From contig NZ_BCTN01000008.1 of NCBI RefSeq assembly GCF_001571305.1, positions 124,001-188,000 on the forward strand: 64,000 nt of DNA. Direction: 5' to 3'. The position numbers and the translations under genes were made by a program. Under the pieces are notes generated by a model. That model ran no database searches and was not told the origin of the DNA. It worked only from the letters and a program-made list of their open reading frames with translations. Every line of letters begins with the position of its first letter. Positions within the stretch are counted from its first letter, which is position 1. Below are positions 28,136 through 36,027 of the stretch, piece after piece. Source of the DNA: Erwinia persicina NBRC 102418. Its GTDB lineage: Bacteria > Pseudomonadota > Gammaproteobacteria > Enterobacterales > Enterobacteriaceae.

Positions 28136-28168
28136 ATGATGTTACTCACCGGGGTGAGTCCATGCTGA
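28136..28168 (+). promoter_or_regulatory. Ribosome-site hairpin and 10-codon upstream ORF before the diguanylate cyclase
   Basis: ACTCACC (28144-28150) and GGTGAGT (28153-28159) form an inverted repeat that pairs the GGTGAG ribosome site of the cyclase (ATG at 28162). A short frame from 28136 (MMLLTGVSPC, stop at 28166-28168) runs across the hairpin and overlaps the cyclase start. Translation of this frame would open the stem. Structure read by eye. Confidence 0.4.
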
Positions 28169-29772
28169 GGCTTTCGCGCCCCAAAACGGACTTGCGTACC
28201 CTCATTACCCTGCTGGCGGTCGCCAGTATTGTGATCACCCTTGCTAACTCACTGTACGCCAGCTGGCGGGTACAGCGTGATGTGCTGATCGAAAATACGC
28301 TGGAATCAAACCGGGTGTATGCCACCAAACTGGCATCGACCACTGAAGTGTTTTTCCAACTGGCGCAGTCGCAGCTCTCCTACAGCGCCAAAGTGCTGGG
28401 GAACGGTCTGGATAATGACGCGACCCTGCAGGATGAAGTCGATCGCCTGCGTGAGCAAACGAACAGCTTTAACTCCGTGGTGATTGTTGATGCCAGTGGA
28501 TGGGTGCGGGCGATTTCCCCGGAGTCCCTGATGCTGAAGGGCATGCATCTCAGCTCCAGCGCCACCAAACAGGCCCTTCACGAGCGTAAGCCGCTGATCA
28601 GCCAGCCCAGCATGTCTGCGGCGAACAATCTGCTGGTGTTTGTCTCCTGGCCCATCTGGTCGAAAACCGGCACCTATCTGGGGTATGTCGGTGGTTCTAT
28701 TTATCTGAAAAAAAGAAGTATTCTTAACGTTCTGCTCGGTGAGCAGTTCTACCGCGACGGATCGTCCCTGTATGTCATTGATAGTAAAAATCAGGTGCTG
28801 TATCACCAGGATCGCCAGAGGGTGGGGAAAACCATCGATCCATTGATTAGCACGGCAGTGCGCGCCCGCGCCAGCAACGGTAACCAGCAGGTGACGACGG
28901 AAAGCGGTGAGCCGATGCTGGCGGGCTTCGCCAATGTGCCGACGGCAGGCTGGACGATCATTACGCTTAAACCGACGGAGGCAACGCTGGCACCGCTCAA
29001 CAGCCTGCTGCTGAAAGTGCTTAAGCATTCAGTGCCTTTCGCCCTGTTAACGCTGATTATTGCGCTGATCCTCGCGCAGCGTATCGCGCTGCCGCTGTGG
29101 CAACTGGCACGTAAGGCCAGTCAGATGGATACGCAAAACGTGTCGAAAGAGATTAACGGCATCCGTTCCTGGTACTATGAAGCGTCACAGATCAAGCGCG
29201 CTATGCTGGCCGGGATCGCCCTGATGCAGGATAAAATCGGGCGGCTGAAGAGCGAAGTCCAGACGGATCCGATGACCGGGCTGCTCAACCGGCGGGGCCT
29301 GAATGCCGTACTGGACTATTTTCTGGCTACCAGCCAGCCTTTTGCGGTGCTGGCCCTGGATATCGACTACTTTAAACGCGTTAATGATACGTTCGGCCAC
29401 GATGCCGGGGATGCGGTGATCCAAACGGTGGCTCGCCAGCTGGAGCAGGGGGCGCGGCAGACGGATGTAATCTGCCGTAACGGCGGTGAAGAATTCCTGA
29501 TGATCCTGCCGGGGGCCGATCGCGAAGTGGCGATAGTGATTGCTGATCGGGTGCGTAAACGTATTGAGCAGCTATCGCTCGATCGGGTGGGCCACATTAC
29601 TATCTCGGCGGGGGTCGCATTCTGGCTGCCGGCGATCGACGGCACTATGGAAGAGACCTTTAAACAGGCTGATGATGCGCTATACCAGGCGAAAAATGGG
29701 GGACGCAACCAGGTCGTCGTTGCCCCCGGCGCGAACAAAACGCCTGCCGTCGCGCAGGGACTTCCGCACTAA
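28162..29772 (+). CDS. Membrane-anchored diguanylate cyclase with Cache-type sensor domain
   Basis: 536 residues. Two membrane helices (about 16-35 and 288-308) enclose a periplasmic double-Cache-like sensor (SFNSVVIVDASGWVRAISPES; LYVIDSKNQVLYHQDRQRVG). The cytoplasmic C-terminus has a GGDEF domain (about 355-525): TDPMTGLLNRRG, LDIDYFKRVNDTFGHDAGD and an intact GGEEF active site. An RxxD inhibitory site (RQTD) lies five residues before GGEEF, so product feedback is expected. It makes c-di-GMP from two GTP in response to a small periplasmic ligand (unknown). The gene is an insertion relative to the E. coli order. Confidence 0.92.
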   Translation: MLRLSRPKTDLRTLITLLAVASIVITLANSLYASWRVQRDVLIENTLESNRVYATKLASTTEVFFQLAQSQLSYSAKVLGNGLDNDATLQDEVDRLREQTNSFNSVVIVDASGWVRAISPESLMLKGMHLSSSATKQALHERKPLISQPSMSAANNLLVFVSWPIWSKTGTYLGYVGGSIYLKKRSILNVLLGEQFYRDGSSLYVIDSKNQVLYHQDRQRVGKTIDPLISTAVRARASNGNQQVTTESGEPMLAGFANVPTAGWTIITLKPTEATLAPLNSLLLKVLKHSVPFALLTLIIALILAQRIALPLWQLARKASQMDTQNVSKEINGIRSWYYEASQIKRAMLAGIALMQDKIGRLKSEVQTDPMTGLLNRRGLNAVLDYFLATSQPFAVLALDIDYFKRVNDTFGHDAGDAVIQTVARQLEQGARQTDVICRNGGEEFLMILPGADREVAIVIADRVRKRIEQLSLDRVGHITISAGVAFWLPAIDGTMEETFKQADDALYQAKNGGRNQVVVAPGANKTPAVAQGLPH

Positions 29773-29854
29773 TTTTTCTACGCCCATGACGGCATTACGC
29801 AAGAATGGGCCGTATCAGATACACTCTCCCCATCTTTTTCAGGCAAGGACTCCC

Positions 29855-30910
29855 ATGCTCGAACTTTTAATGCAGTGGTATCGCCGTCGATTCAGCGATC
29901 CTCAGGCGATTGCATTGCTGGCGATTCTGCTGGCAGCATTTTGCATTCTGTTTTTCTTCAACGGCCTACTGGCTCCGCTGCTGGTGGCCCTGGTACTGGC
30001 GTATCTGCTGGAGTGGCCAACGGTACGGCTGGAGCGGCTGGGCTGCTCGCGCACCTGGGCCGTCACGCTGGTGCTGATTGTCTTTGCCACGTTGCTGCTG
30101 GTGCTGATGCTGGTGGTGGTTCCCGTCGCGTGGCAGCAGGGGATCAATCTGACCCACGAGCTACCCACTATGCTGACCCGACTGTATCAGTACGCGATGC
30201 GGCTGCCTGACCGTTTCCCCACCCTGATGGGGGCTGGCATCATCGATATTGTGGTGGAAAACCTGCGCAGCCGCCTGAGCGGGCTGGGCGATCAGCTGGT
30301 GAAATACTCTCTCGCCTCGCTGGTGGGGTTGATGACGCTGGCGATCTATCTGGTGCTGGTGCCGCTGATGGTGTTCTTCCTGCTGAAGGACAAAGAGCAG
30401 ATGCTGAACGCCATTCGCCGCGTGCTGCCACGCAACCGCGGTCTGGCGGGGCAGGTGTGGGTGGAGATGAACCAGCAGGTATCAAACTATATTCGCGGCA
30501 AGGTGCTGGAAATGGTCGTCGTGGGCGTGGTCAGTTGGGTGGGTTTCCTCGCCATTGGCATGAACTACGCCCTGCTGCTGGCGGTACTGGTCGGCGTGTC
30601 GGTGCTGATTCCCTATATCGGGGCGATGGTCGTGACTATCCCGGTGATGGGCGTCGGGCTGGGGCAGTGGGGATTATCCGGTGACTTCTGGACGATGATG
30701 GTGGTCTACCTGGTCATTCAGGCGCTGGACGGCAACATTCTGGTGCCGGTGCTGTTTTCTGAAGCGGTGAATCTGCACCCGCTGGTGATTATCTTGTCGG
30801 TGGTCATTTTTGGCGGCTTATGGGGATTCTGGGGCGTCTTCTTTGCCATTCCGCTGGCCACCCTCGTCAAAGCGGTGGTGCACGCCTGGCCGGATGAGCT
30901 GGCCAAATAG
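29855..30910 (+). CDS. perM: AI-2E family permease PerM (YfgO)
   Basis: A 351-residue inner-membrane protein (E. coli PerM 353) with about eight helices. The family pattern is LLAPLLVALVLAYLLEWP at the N-terminus, a long periplasmic loop, GVSVLIPYIGAMVVTIPV and ALDGNILVPVLFSEAVNLHPLVIILSV at the C-terminus. Transport substrate is not established for this member. The ATG at 29855 is chosen because AAGGA lies just upstream and it matches E. coli; the frame stays open about 300 bp further but there it overlaps the cyclase gene. Confidence 0.92.
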   Translation: MLELLMQWYRRRFSDPQAIALLAILLAAFCILFFFNGLLAPLLVALVLAYLLEWPTVRLERLGCSRTWAVTLVLIVFATLLLVLMLVVVPVAWQQGINLTHELPTMLTRLYQYAMRLPDRFPTLMGAGIIDIVVENLRSRLSGLGDQLVKYSLASLVGLMTLAIYLVLVPLMVFFLLKDKEQMLNAIRRVLPRNRGLAGQVWVEMNQQVSNYIRGKVLEMVVVGVVSWVGFLAIGMNYALLLAVLVGVSVLIPYIGAMVVTIPVMGVGLGQWGLSGDFWTMMVVYLVIQALDGNILVPVLFSEAVNLHPLVIILSVVIFGGLWGFWGVFFAIPLATLVKAVVHAWPDELAK

Positions 30911-30928
30911 TCACCGCCGACCTTGTTA

Positions 30929-30953
30929 CGGGTCGACCGGAAAGGTCGACCCG
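30929..30953. repeat. Perfect 10-bp hairpin, member B of the dispersed family (perM/bcp gap)
   Basis: CGGGTCGACC (30929-30938) and CGACC-type arm GGTCGACCCG (30944-30953) with a GGAAA loop, placed between the convergent genes perM and bcp. No T tract follows on either strand. It is related in core sequence and position to the hairpins at 6730 and 38809. Confidence 0.6.
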
Positions 30954-30960
30954 GACATGA

Positions 30961-31428
30961 TTAAGCGGATTTCAGGTAATCCATCACGATATCGTGGTGA
31001 TTGCTGGTTTTGAAGTCGTCAAAGACCTTCTCCACTTTGCCATCCACGCCAATCAGGAAACTGATGCGGTGAATGCCATCATAGGTTTTCCCCATAAAGG
31101 TTTTTTCACCCCAGATACCAAACTGCTCACAGACCTCGTGATGTTCATCAGAGAGCAGCGTGAAATTCAGCAGCTCCTTTTCAACAAAGCGGGACAGTTT
31201 CTCAGGTTTGTCAGTGCTGATACCTAATACGTCAACCCCGGCTTTTTTCAGTTCATCCATACTGTCACGCAGACCACACGCCTGGACGGTACAGCCTGGC
31301 GTCATCGCTTTCGGGTAGAAATAGACCAGAACGCGCTGTCCCTGGAAGTCGGTCAAATTTACTTGTTCACCGTCCTGATCGGGCAAGCTAAATTTCGGTG
31401 CGGTATCACCGGCTTTCAGTGGGTTCAT
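30961..31428 (-). CDS. bcp: Thioredoxin-dependent peroxiredoxin Bcp
   Basis: A 155-residue cytosolic peroxidase of the PrxQ type. KAMTPGCTVQACGLRD holds the peroxidatic cysteine and, five residues on, the resolving cysteine of the E. coli enzyme. It reduces hydrogen peroxide and organic peroxides with thioredoxin. The start MNPLKAGD at 31428 has GGAG at 7 nt and matches E. coli; the frame opens one codon earlier with GTG. It is followed by a hairpin and is convergent with perM. gcvR lies upstream on the same strand, as in E. coli. Confidence 0.96.
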   Translation of the reverse strand: MNPLKAGDTAPKFSLPDQDGEQVNLTDFQGQRVLVYFYPKAMTPGCTVQACGLRDSMDELKKAGVDVLGISTDKPEKLSRFVEKELLNFTLLSDEHHEVCEQFGIWGEKTFMGKTYDGIHRISFLIGVDGKVEKVFDDFKTSNHHDIVMDYLKSA

Positions 31429-31496
31429 CACTACTCTCCGTTTTTATCATCATGCTAGGGGAAAATTTGCGCACTTTCTCACACGGGTTCTCATGG

Positions 31497-32054
31497 TTAC
31501 GTGCCGTGATGGGAAACTGCCTTAATAGTGCCTTGAGCATGCAGCTCTGTACAGAGTCGGTTGAACGCCATTTCAATAAAAGACGCATCCTGGCTGGCCG
31601 GACTGTGTGCGGTTAGTTGAATATAGAGCCTTGGCGGCTGATTTTCCTCTGCAGGTTGCGTACGGGAGACCAGTTCGGCGATATTCATTTGGTGCGAATC
31701 AAACAGATCGGTAAAGCGTTCAATAATGTGTGGGGAGTCGGTGACTTCAACCTGAACCCAAACAGTGACCGGCATCGGCGGTGTGGTGCGTGCGCTGGTG
31801 CGCTTCATCACAATCAGCAGCTCCATCTCCGCCCCTTTCAGCGGCAGGGTGGATTCAATCAGTGTAATGGCATTCCAGCTGCCGGACAGTAGCATAATAA
31901 AGGTGAATTCATCGCCCAGCATGGCCAGCCGGCTATCTTCAATATTACAGCCACAGCTGCTCACATGTCGGGTGATAGCATTAACAATCCCGGGGCGGTC
32001 GACCCCAAGGGCGGTGATGACCAGATGGTGTGGCGATGACTGCGGCAAAATCAA
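31497..32054 (-). CDS. gcvR: Glycine cleavage system transcriptional repressor GcvR (TTG start)
   Basis: A 185-residue protein with two ACT domains (LVITALGVDRPGIVNAITRHV, then VQVEVTDSPHIIERFTDLF). It binds GcvA and, through glycine, controls the gcvTHP operon. No in-frame ATG is available upstream; TTG at 32054 has AGGAAG immediately before it and a second TTG is two codons later. Both give an N-terminus of about E. coli length. Divergent from dapA, as in E. coli. Confidence 0.92.
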   Translation of the reverse strand: MILPQSSPHHLVITALGVDRPGIVNAITRHVSSCGCNIEDSRLAMLGDEFTFIMLLSGSWNAITLIESTLPLKGAEMELLIVMKRTSARTTPPMPVTVWVQVEVTDSPHIIERFTDLFDSHQMNIAELVSRTQPAEENQPPRLYIQLTAHSPASQDASFIEMAFNRLCTELHAQGTIKAVSHHGT

Positions 32055-32114
32055 GCTTCCTGTCCAAAATCTAATAACTATAAGGTAAACATAAAAAAAA
32101 CTGCTGACAAGCGC

Positions 32115-32143
32115 TTGAGCCGCCCTATGCGCTTGCTTTTACT
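32115..32143 (+). promoter_or_regulatory. Candidate dapA promoter
   Basis: TTGAGC (32115-32120) and TTTACT (32138-32143) are separated by 17 bp, about 45 bp upstream of the dapA start. The -10 is a weak match, so confidence is low. Confidence 0.3.
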
Positions 32144-32191
32144 GCTCGGACAAACGTACCATGAAGCACTTGTTTGTCGAGGGGATGGCTA

Positions 32192-33070
32192 ATGTTCACG
32201 GGAAGTATTGTTGCACTCGTAACGCCGATGGATGACAAAGGTAATGTCTGCCGTGCGAGTCTGAAAAAACTGATTGATTACCATGTTGCCAGCGGAACCG
32301 CGGCAATTGTTTCTGTAGGAACGACCGGCGAATCTGCCACCCTCAGCCATGACGAACATGGTGACGTGGTTATGCTGACGCTGGAACTGGCAGATGGTCG
32401 CATTCCGATTATTGCCGGTACCGGGGCAAATGCTACCGCTGAAGGCGTCTCTCTGACCCGCCGCTTCGAAAAATCGGGCGTCGTGGGCTGCCTGACCGTC
32501 ACCCCTTATTACAACCGTCCTACGCAGGAAGGGTTGTACCAGCATTTCAAAACCATCGCTGAAAGTACCGATCTTCCGCAGATGCTGTATAACGTACCCT
32601 CACGTACCGGTACGGATTTGCTGCCCGAGACCGTTGGCCGCCTGGCGAAAATAAAAAATATTATCGGAATCAAAGAGGCGACCGGGAACTTATCGCGGGT
32701 TAGTCAGATCCAAGAGCAGGTAAATGAAGATTTTGTGCTGGTGAGCGGCGATGACGCCACATCACTGGACTTTATGCATCTGGGCGGCCACGGCGTGATT
32801 TCCGTGACGGCGAACATCGCCGCACGTGAAATGGTTAACCTCTGTGCGCTGGCACAGCAGGGTAACTTTGCTGAGGCACGCCTTCTGAATCAGCGCCTGA
32901 TGCACTTGCATCAGAAACTGTTTGTTGAACCGAATCCTATTCCGGTGAAATGGGCTGCAAAACAATTAGGATTAATAGCAACCGATACGCTGCGTCTGCC
33001 AATGACGCCGCTGACCGATGCAGGTCGTCCGGTTGTTGAGCTGGCACTGAAAAACGCTGGCCTGCTTTAA
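32192..33070 (+). CDS. dapA: 4-hydroxy-tetrahydrodipicolinate synthase DapA
   Basis: 292 residues, the E. coli length. It condenses pyruvate with aspartate semialdehyde, the first step committed to lysine and diaminopimelate. [10 protein letters not shown] is the pyruvate-binding loop, [11 protein letters not shown] holds the catalytic tyrosine region and [11 protein letters not shown] the Schiff-base lysine. The ATG at 32192 has GAGGGG at good distance; the frame extends six codons upstream without support. It is followed after 15 bp by bamC, a conserved dapA-bamC pair that links lysine and cell-wall precursor synthesis to envelope assembly. Confidence 0.98.
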   Translation: MFTGSIVALVTPMDDKGNVCRASLKKLIDYHVASGTAAIVSVGTTGESATLSHDEHGDVVMLTLELADGRIPIIAGTGANATAEGVSLTRRFEKSGVVGCLTVTPYYNRPTQEGLYQHFKTIAESTDLPQMLYNVPSRTGTDLLPETVGRLAKIKNIIGIKEATGNLSRVSQIQEQVNEDFVLVSGDDATSLDFMHLGGHGVISVTANIAAREMVNLCALAQQGNFAEARLLNQRLMHLHQKLFVEPNPIPVKWAAKQLGLIATDTLRLPMTPLTDAGRPVVELALKNAGLL

Positions 33071-33085
33071 ATCTAGGGAGAATTA

Positions 33086-34117
33086 ATGGCTTACTCAGTA
33101 CAAAAGTCCACGGTAGCAACAGTGGTGGGACTGTCGTTGGTGATGCTGCTGTCAGCATGTTCTAACGATCAACGTTACAAGCGTCAGGTGAGCGGTGACG
33201 AATCCTACCTGAAAGCTGCCGATCTCAGCGATCTGCGTGCCCCTGCGGGCATGATCATGCCGCTGCAGAATGGCGACTTTGATATTCCTTCCGTCAGCAG
33301 CAAAGGGCAGGTGGGTAAGCAGTTGGATATTCGTCCTCCGGCTCAGACGCTGGCCCTGATGAACGGCACCCGTAGTCAGTTCGCGGGCAATACCGGCACG
33401 CTGCTGGTCGATTCACGCGCCGGCTCTCTCTGGCCGCAGGTGGTTGACGTGGTACAGGCCGCCAAATTCCCGATTGCTGACCGACAGGACGCCCGCCAGT
33501 CCCTGACGACCGACTGGGTTCAGTGGAACCGTGCAGACGAAGACAACCAGTATCGTGGTCGTTATCAGTTAAGCGTACAGCAGCAGGGCGGTCAGCAGGC
33601 GCTGACGGTGAAACTGCTGGAACTGCAGCAGCAGGATAAAGTAGTGAACTCACCGGTTCAGATCCAGCGCTATACCGCGCAGATGGTGAATGCCATCAGC
33701 GAAGGGCTGGATAAGCTGGAAACCGGGCGTGAAAATGCCGCAGCCAGCCGTAGCCCAACTCAGATTGATGTTCAGAGCGGTGCCGATGATACGGGCCTGC
33801 CTAACCTGATCCTGCGTGCGCCATTCAACGTGGTGTGGCAGCGTCTGCCCGCGACGATGAAACGTGTGGGAATGGAAGTGACTGACAGCAACCGTTCACA
33901 GGGTAGCCTGAACGTCACCTACAAGGCGCCGGGCAGCAGCACCTTTGACGAACTGGGTGCGAAAGACCCGGAACTGAACAACGGTGACTACAAAGTACAG
34001 GTCGGTGACCTGGATAACCGTAGCAGCCTGCAGTTCCTCGATCCGAAAGGTCATCCGCTTACCCAGTCGCAGAATGATGCGCTGGTAGCGGTGTTCCAGG
34101 CCGCATTCAGCAAGTAA
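33086..34117 (+). CDS. bamC: Outer membrane assembly lipoprotein BamC
   Basis: 343 residues (E. coli 344). The lipoprotein signal peptide ends LLSACSND, with the lipidated cysteine at about residue 25. A largely unstructured N-terminal segment ([19 protein letters not shown]), which in E. coli binds BamD, is followed by two helix-grip domains (about 100-215 and 230-343). It is an accessory part of the BamABCDE machine that folds outer-membrane proteins. Co-transcribed with dapA, with a strong terminator after it. Confidence 0.96.
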   Translation: MAYSVQKSTVATVVGLSLVMLLSACSNDQRYKRQVSGDESYLKAADLSDLRAPAGMIMPLQNGDFDIPSVSSKGQVGKQLDIRPPAQTLALMNGTRSQFAGNTGTLLVDSRAGSLWPQVVDVVQAAKFPIADRQDARQSLTTDWVQWNRADEDNQYRGRYQLSVQQQGGQQALTVKLLELQQQDKVVNSPVQIQRYTAQMVNAISEGLDKLETGRENAAASRSPTQIDVQSGADDTGLPNLILRAPFNVVWQRLPATMKRVGMEVTDSNRSQGSLNVTYKAPGSSTFDELGAKDPELNNGDYKVQVGDLDNRSSLQFLDPKGHPLTQSQNDALVAVFQAAFSK

Positions 34118-34122
34118 GCCAG

Positions 34123-34150
34123 AAGGCCGGAGAGACTCCGGCCTTTTTTT
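34123..34150 (+). terminator. Rho-independent terminator after bamC
   Basis: AAGGCCGGAG (34123-34132) pairs with CTCCGGCCTT (34136-34145), a perfect 10-bp stem with a 3-nt loop, followed by a T run to 34150. Confidence 0.9.
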
Positions 34151-34160
34151 ATCGGCCTGT

Positions 34161-34203
34161 ACGTAAACGATTGCTTCGGTTTTTTATCCCCGGACTCTAT
34201 AAT
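34161..34203 (+). promoter_or_regulatory. purC promoter with PurR-like operator (34161-34176)
   Basis: ACGTAAACGATTGCTT at 34161-34176 matches the PurR box at most specified positions (weaker than at purMN). A -10 TATAAT lies at 34198-34203, and a -35-like TTCGGT at 34175-34180, 17 bp upstream, touches the box. E. coli purC is PurR-controlled from a similar site. Confidence 0.65.
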
Positions 34204-34277
34204 TCCGCCAGGCAAAATTTTAACGGGCTGGCACTGCCGGCCTGATAGTGACACTTATATCGTTTGGAGTTAAACAA

Positions 34278-34991
34278 ATGCAGAAAAAAGCTGAGTTGTA
34301 TCGCGGCAAAGCGAAAACCGTTTACAGCACCGAAAACCCGGATCTGTTGGTACTCGAATTCCGTAACGATACGTCAGCGCTGGACGGTGAGCGCATCGAA
34401 CAGTTTGACCGTAAAGGAATGATTAACAACAAGTTCAATTATTTCATTATGACTAAACTGCAGGAAGCCGGGATCCCAACGCAGATGGAAGCCCTGCTCT
34501 CTGACAACGAAGCGCTGGTGAAAAAGCTCGATATGGTGCCGGTTGAGTGCGTTATCCGTAACCGGGCGGCCGGATCGCTGGTGAAACGTCTGGGCGTGGA
34601 AGAGGGGATGATCCTCAATCCGCCGCTGTTTGATCTGTTCCTGAAAGACGATGCCAAACACGACCCGATGGTCAATGAATCTTACTGTGAAACCTTTGGC
34701 TGGGTGAACAAAGAGAATCTGGCGCGGATGCGTGAGCTGACTTACCAGGCCAACGACGTGCTGAGCAAGCTGTTTTCTGATGCCGGTCTGATCCTCGTGG
34801 ACTTCAAGCTGGAGTTCGGTCTGTTTAACGGTGAAGTCGTGCTGGGTGATGAGTTCTCCCCGGACGGTGCCCGCCTGTGGGATAAAGACACCCTGAATAA
34901 GATGGACAAAGACCGCTACCGTCAGAGCCTGGGCGGTCTGATCGAAGCTTACGAAGAAGTGGCCAGACGTCTGGGTGTGACCCTCGACTGA
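34278..34991 (+). CDS. purC: SAICAR synthetase PurC
   Basis: 237 residues, same as E. coli. It joins aspartate to CAIR with ATP in purine synthesis. [16 protein letters not shown] is the ATP-binding strand, [18 protein letters not shown] and [24 protein letters not shown] are the conserved signatures. The ATG at 34278 has TTTGGAG upstream and matches E. coli; the frame opens ten codons earlier without a ribosome site. It is flanked by two strong terminators, so it is a single-gene unit. Confidence 0.98.
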   Translation: MQKKAELYRGKAKTVYSTENPDLLVLEFRNDTSALDGERIEQFDRKGMINNKFNYFIMTKLQEAGIPTQMEALLSDNEALVKKLDMVPVECVIRNRAAGSLVKRLGVEEGMILNPPLFDLFLKDDAKHDPMVNESYCETFGWVNKENLARMRELTYQANDVLSKLFSDAGLILVDFKLEFGLFNGEVVLGDEFSPDGARLWDKDTLNKMDKDRYRQSLGGLIEAYEEVARRLGVTLD

Positions 34992-35032
34992 TCCCGCCAG
35001 GGGTTAATACCCTTACGACCTCAATACTGCCG

Positions 35033-35058
35033 AAAGGCCGGGCTTGCCCGGCCTTTTT
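35033..35058 (+). terminator. Rho-independent terminator after purC
   Basis: AAAGGCCGG (35033-35041) pairs with CCGGCCTTT (35048-35056) with a GC-rich loop, followed by T residues to 35058. Confidence 0.88.
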
Positions 35059-35157
35059 CCTGTCATCCTCTCTTATTCCCGTGTTTTCTGGTTTTCCCTG
35101 CGACGTCCGACTAAAATCGACGGACAGGTTGTCGTTATTAATTTGGAGTAAACACTT

Positions 35158-36021
35158 ATGCGCTGGCAAGGGCGTCGCGAAAGCGACAATGTGGAGGATC
35201 GCCGTAATGAATCCGGGACGGTTGGCGGTGGGCGCATACGTATTCCTCGTGGCAAAGGGGGCATTGCTCTGCTGATTATTGTGGTGATCGCCAGTTACTA
35301 TGGCTATGACCTGTCGCCACTGCTGACCGGGGATGGCAGCTCCGCCGCGCCGACGGCGCAGCAGCAGCAGCGTCAGACCACGCCGAAAGAAGATGAGGCC
35401 GCGCAGTTCACCCGCACGGTGTTCGCGCTGACAGAAGATACCTGGCAAAAGCTGTTCCGGCAGATGGACAAAACGTGGCAGCCCCCGACGCTGGTGATGT
35501 ACCGCAACCAGACGGCTACTGCCTGCGGCAGCGGCCAGTCGGCGATGGGGCCGTTTTACTGCCCGGCAGACAGTAAAGTCTATATTGACCTGTCGTTTTA
35601 CGACGAAATGACCCAAAAACTGGGCGCCGGTGGCGAATTTGCCCAGGGCTATGTGATTGCTCATGAAGTAGGACATCATGTACAGCACCTGTTGGGCATT
35701 GATAAAAAAGTCCGCGAGATGCAGCAGGGTGCCTCACGTGTGCAGGTAAACCAGCTGTCGGTGAAAATGGAGCTTCAGGCGGACTGCTTTGCCGGCGTCT
35801 GGGGTCACTATATGCAGCAGGAAAATGTGCTGGAAACCGGTGATCTTGAGTCTGCGCTGAATGCGGCTCAGGCGATTGGTGATGACCGGTTGCAACAGCG
35901 CAGCCAGGGGCGGGTCGTGCCGGACAGCTTTACACACGGCACCTCACAGCAGCGTTATACCTGGTTCAAAAAAGGTTTCGACAGCGGTAATCCCGGCCAG
36001 TGTAATACCTTTGCAGGCTGA
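35158..36021 (+). CDS. ypfJ: Predicted zinc metallopeptidase YpfJ
   Basis: 287 residues, as in E. coli. A cytosolic basic N-terminus ([16 protein letters not shown]) is followed by one membrane helix (about residues 35-50) and an external catalytic domain. AHEVGHHVQ has the HExxH zinc motif at about 169-174, and [14 protein letters not shown] supplies the third ligand in a DxxA-type position. [14 protein letters not shown] holds two conserved cysteines. The substrate is unknown. It follows purC and precedes tmcA, as in E. coli, with only 6 bp to tmcA. Confidence 0.9.
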   Translation: MRWQGRRESDNVEDRRNESGTVGGGRIRIPRGKGGIALLIIVVIASYYGYDLSPLLTGDGSSAAPTAQQQQRQTTPKEDEAAQFTRTVFALTEDTWQKLFRQMDKTWQPPTLVMYRNQTATACGSGQSAMGPFYCPADSKVYIDLSFYDEMTQKLGAGGEFAQGYVIAHEVGHHVQHLLGIDKKVREMQQGASRVQVNQLSVKMELQADCFAGVWGHYMQQENVLETGDLESALNAAQAIGDDRLQQRSQGRVVPDSFTHGTSQQRYTWFKKGFDSGNPGQCNTFAG

Positions 36022-36027
36022 TGCGGC

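Noticed and set aside
29540-29854. Upstream extension of perM by 105 codons
   Set aside because: It overlaps the diguanylate cyclase in another frame; the ATG at 29855 has a ribosome site and fits the E. coli length.
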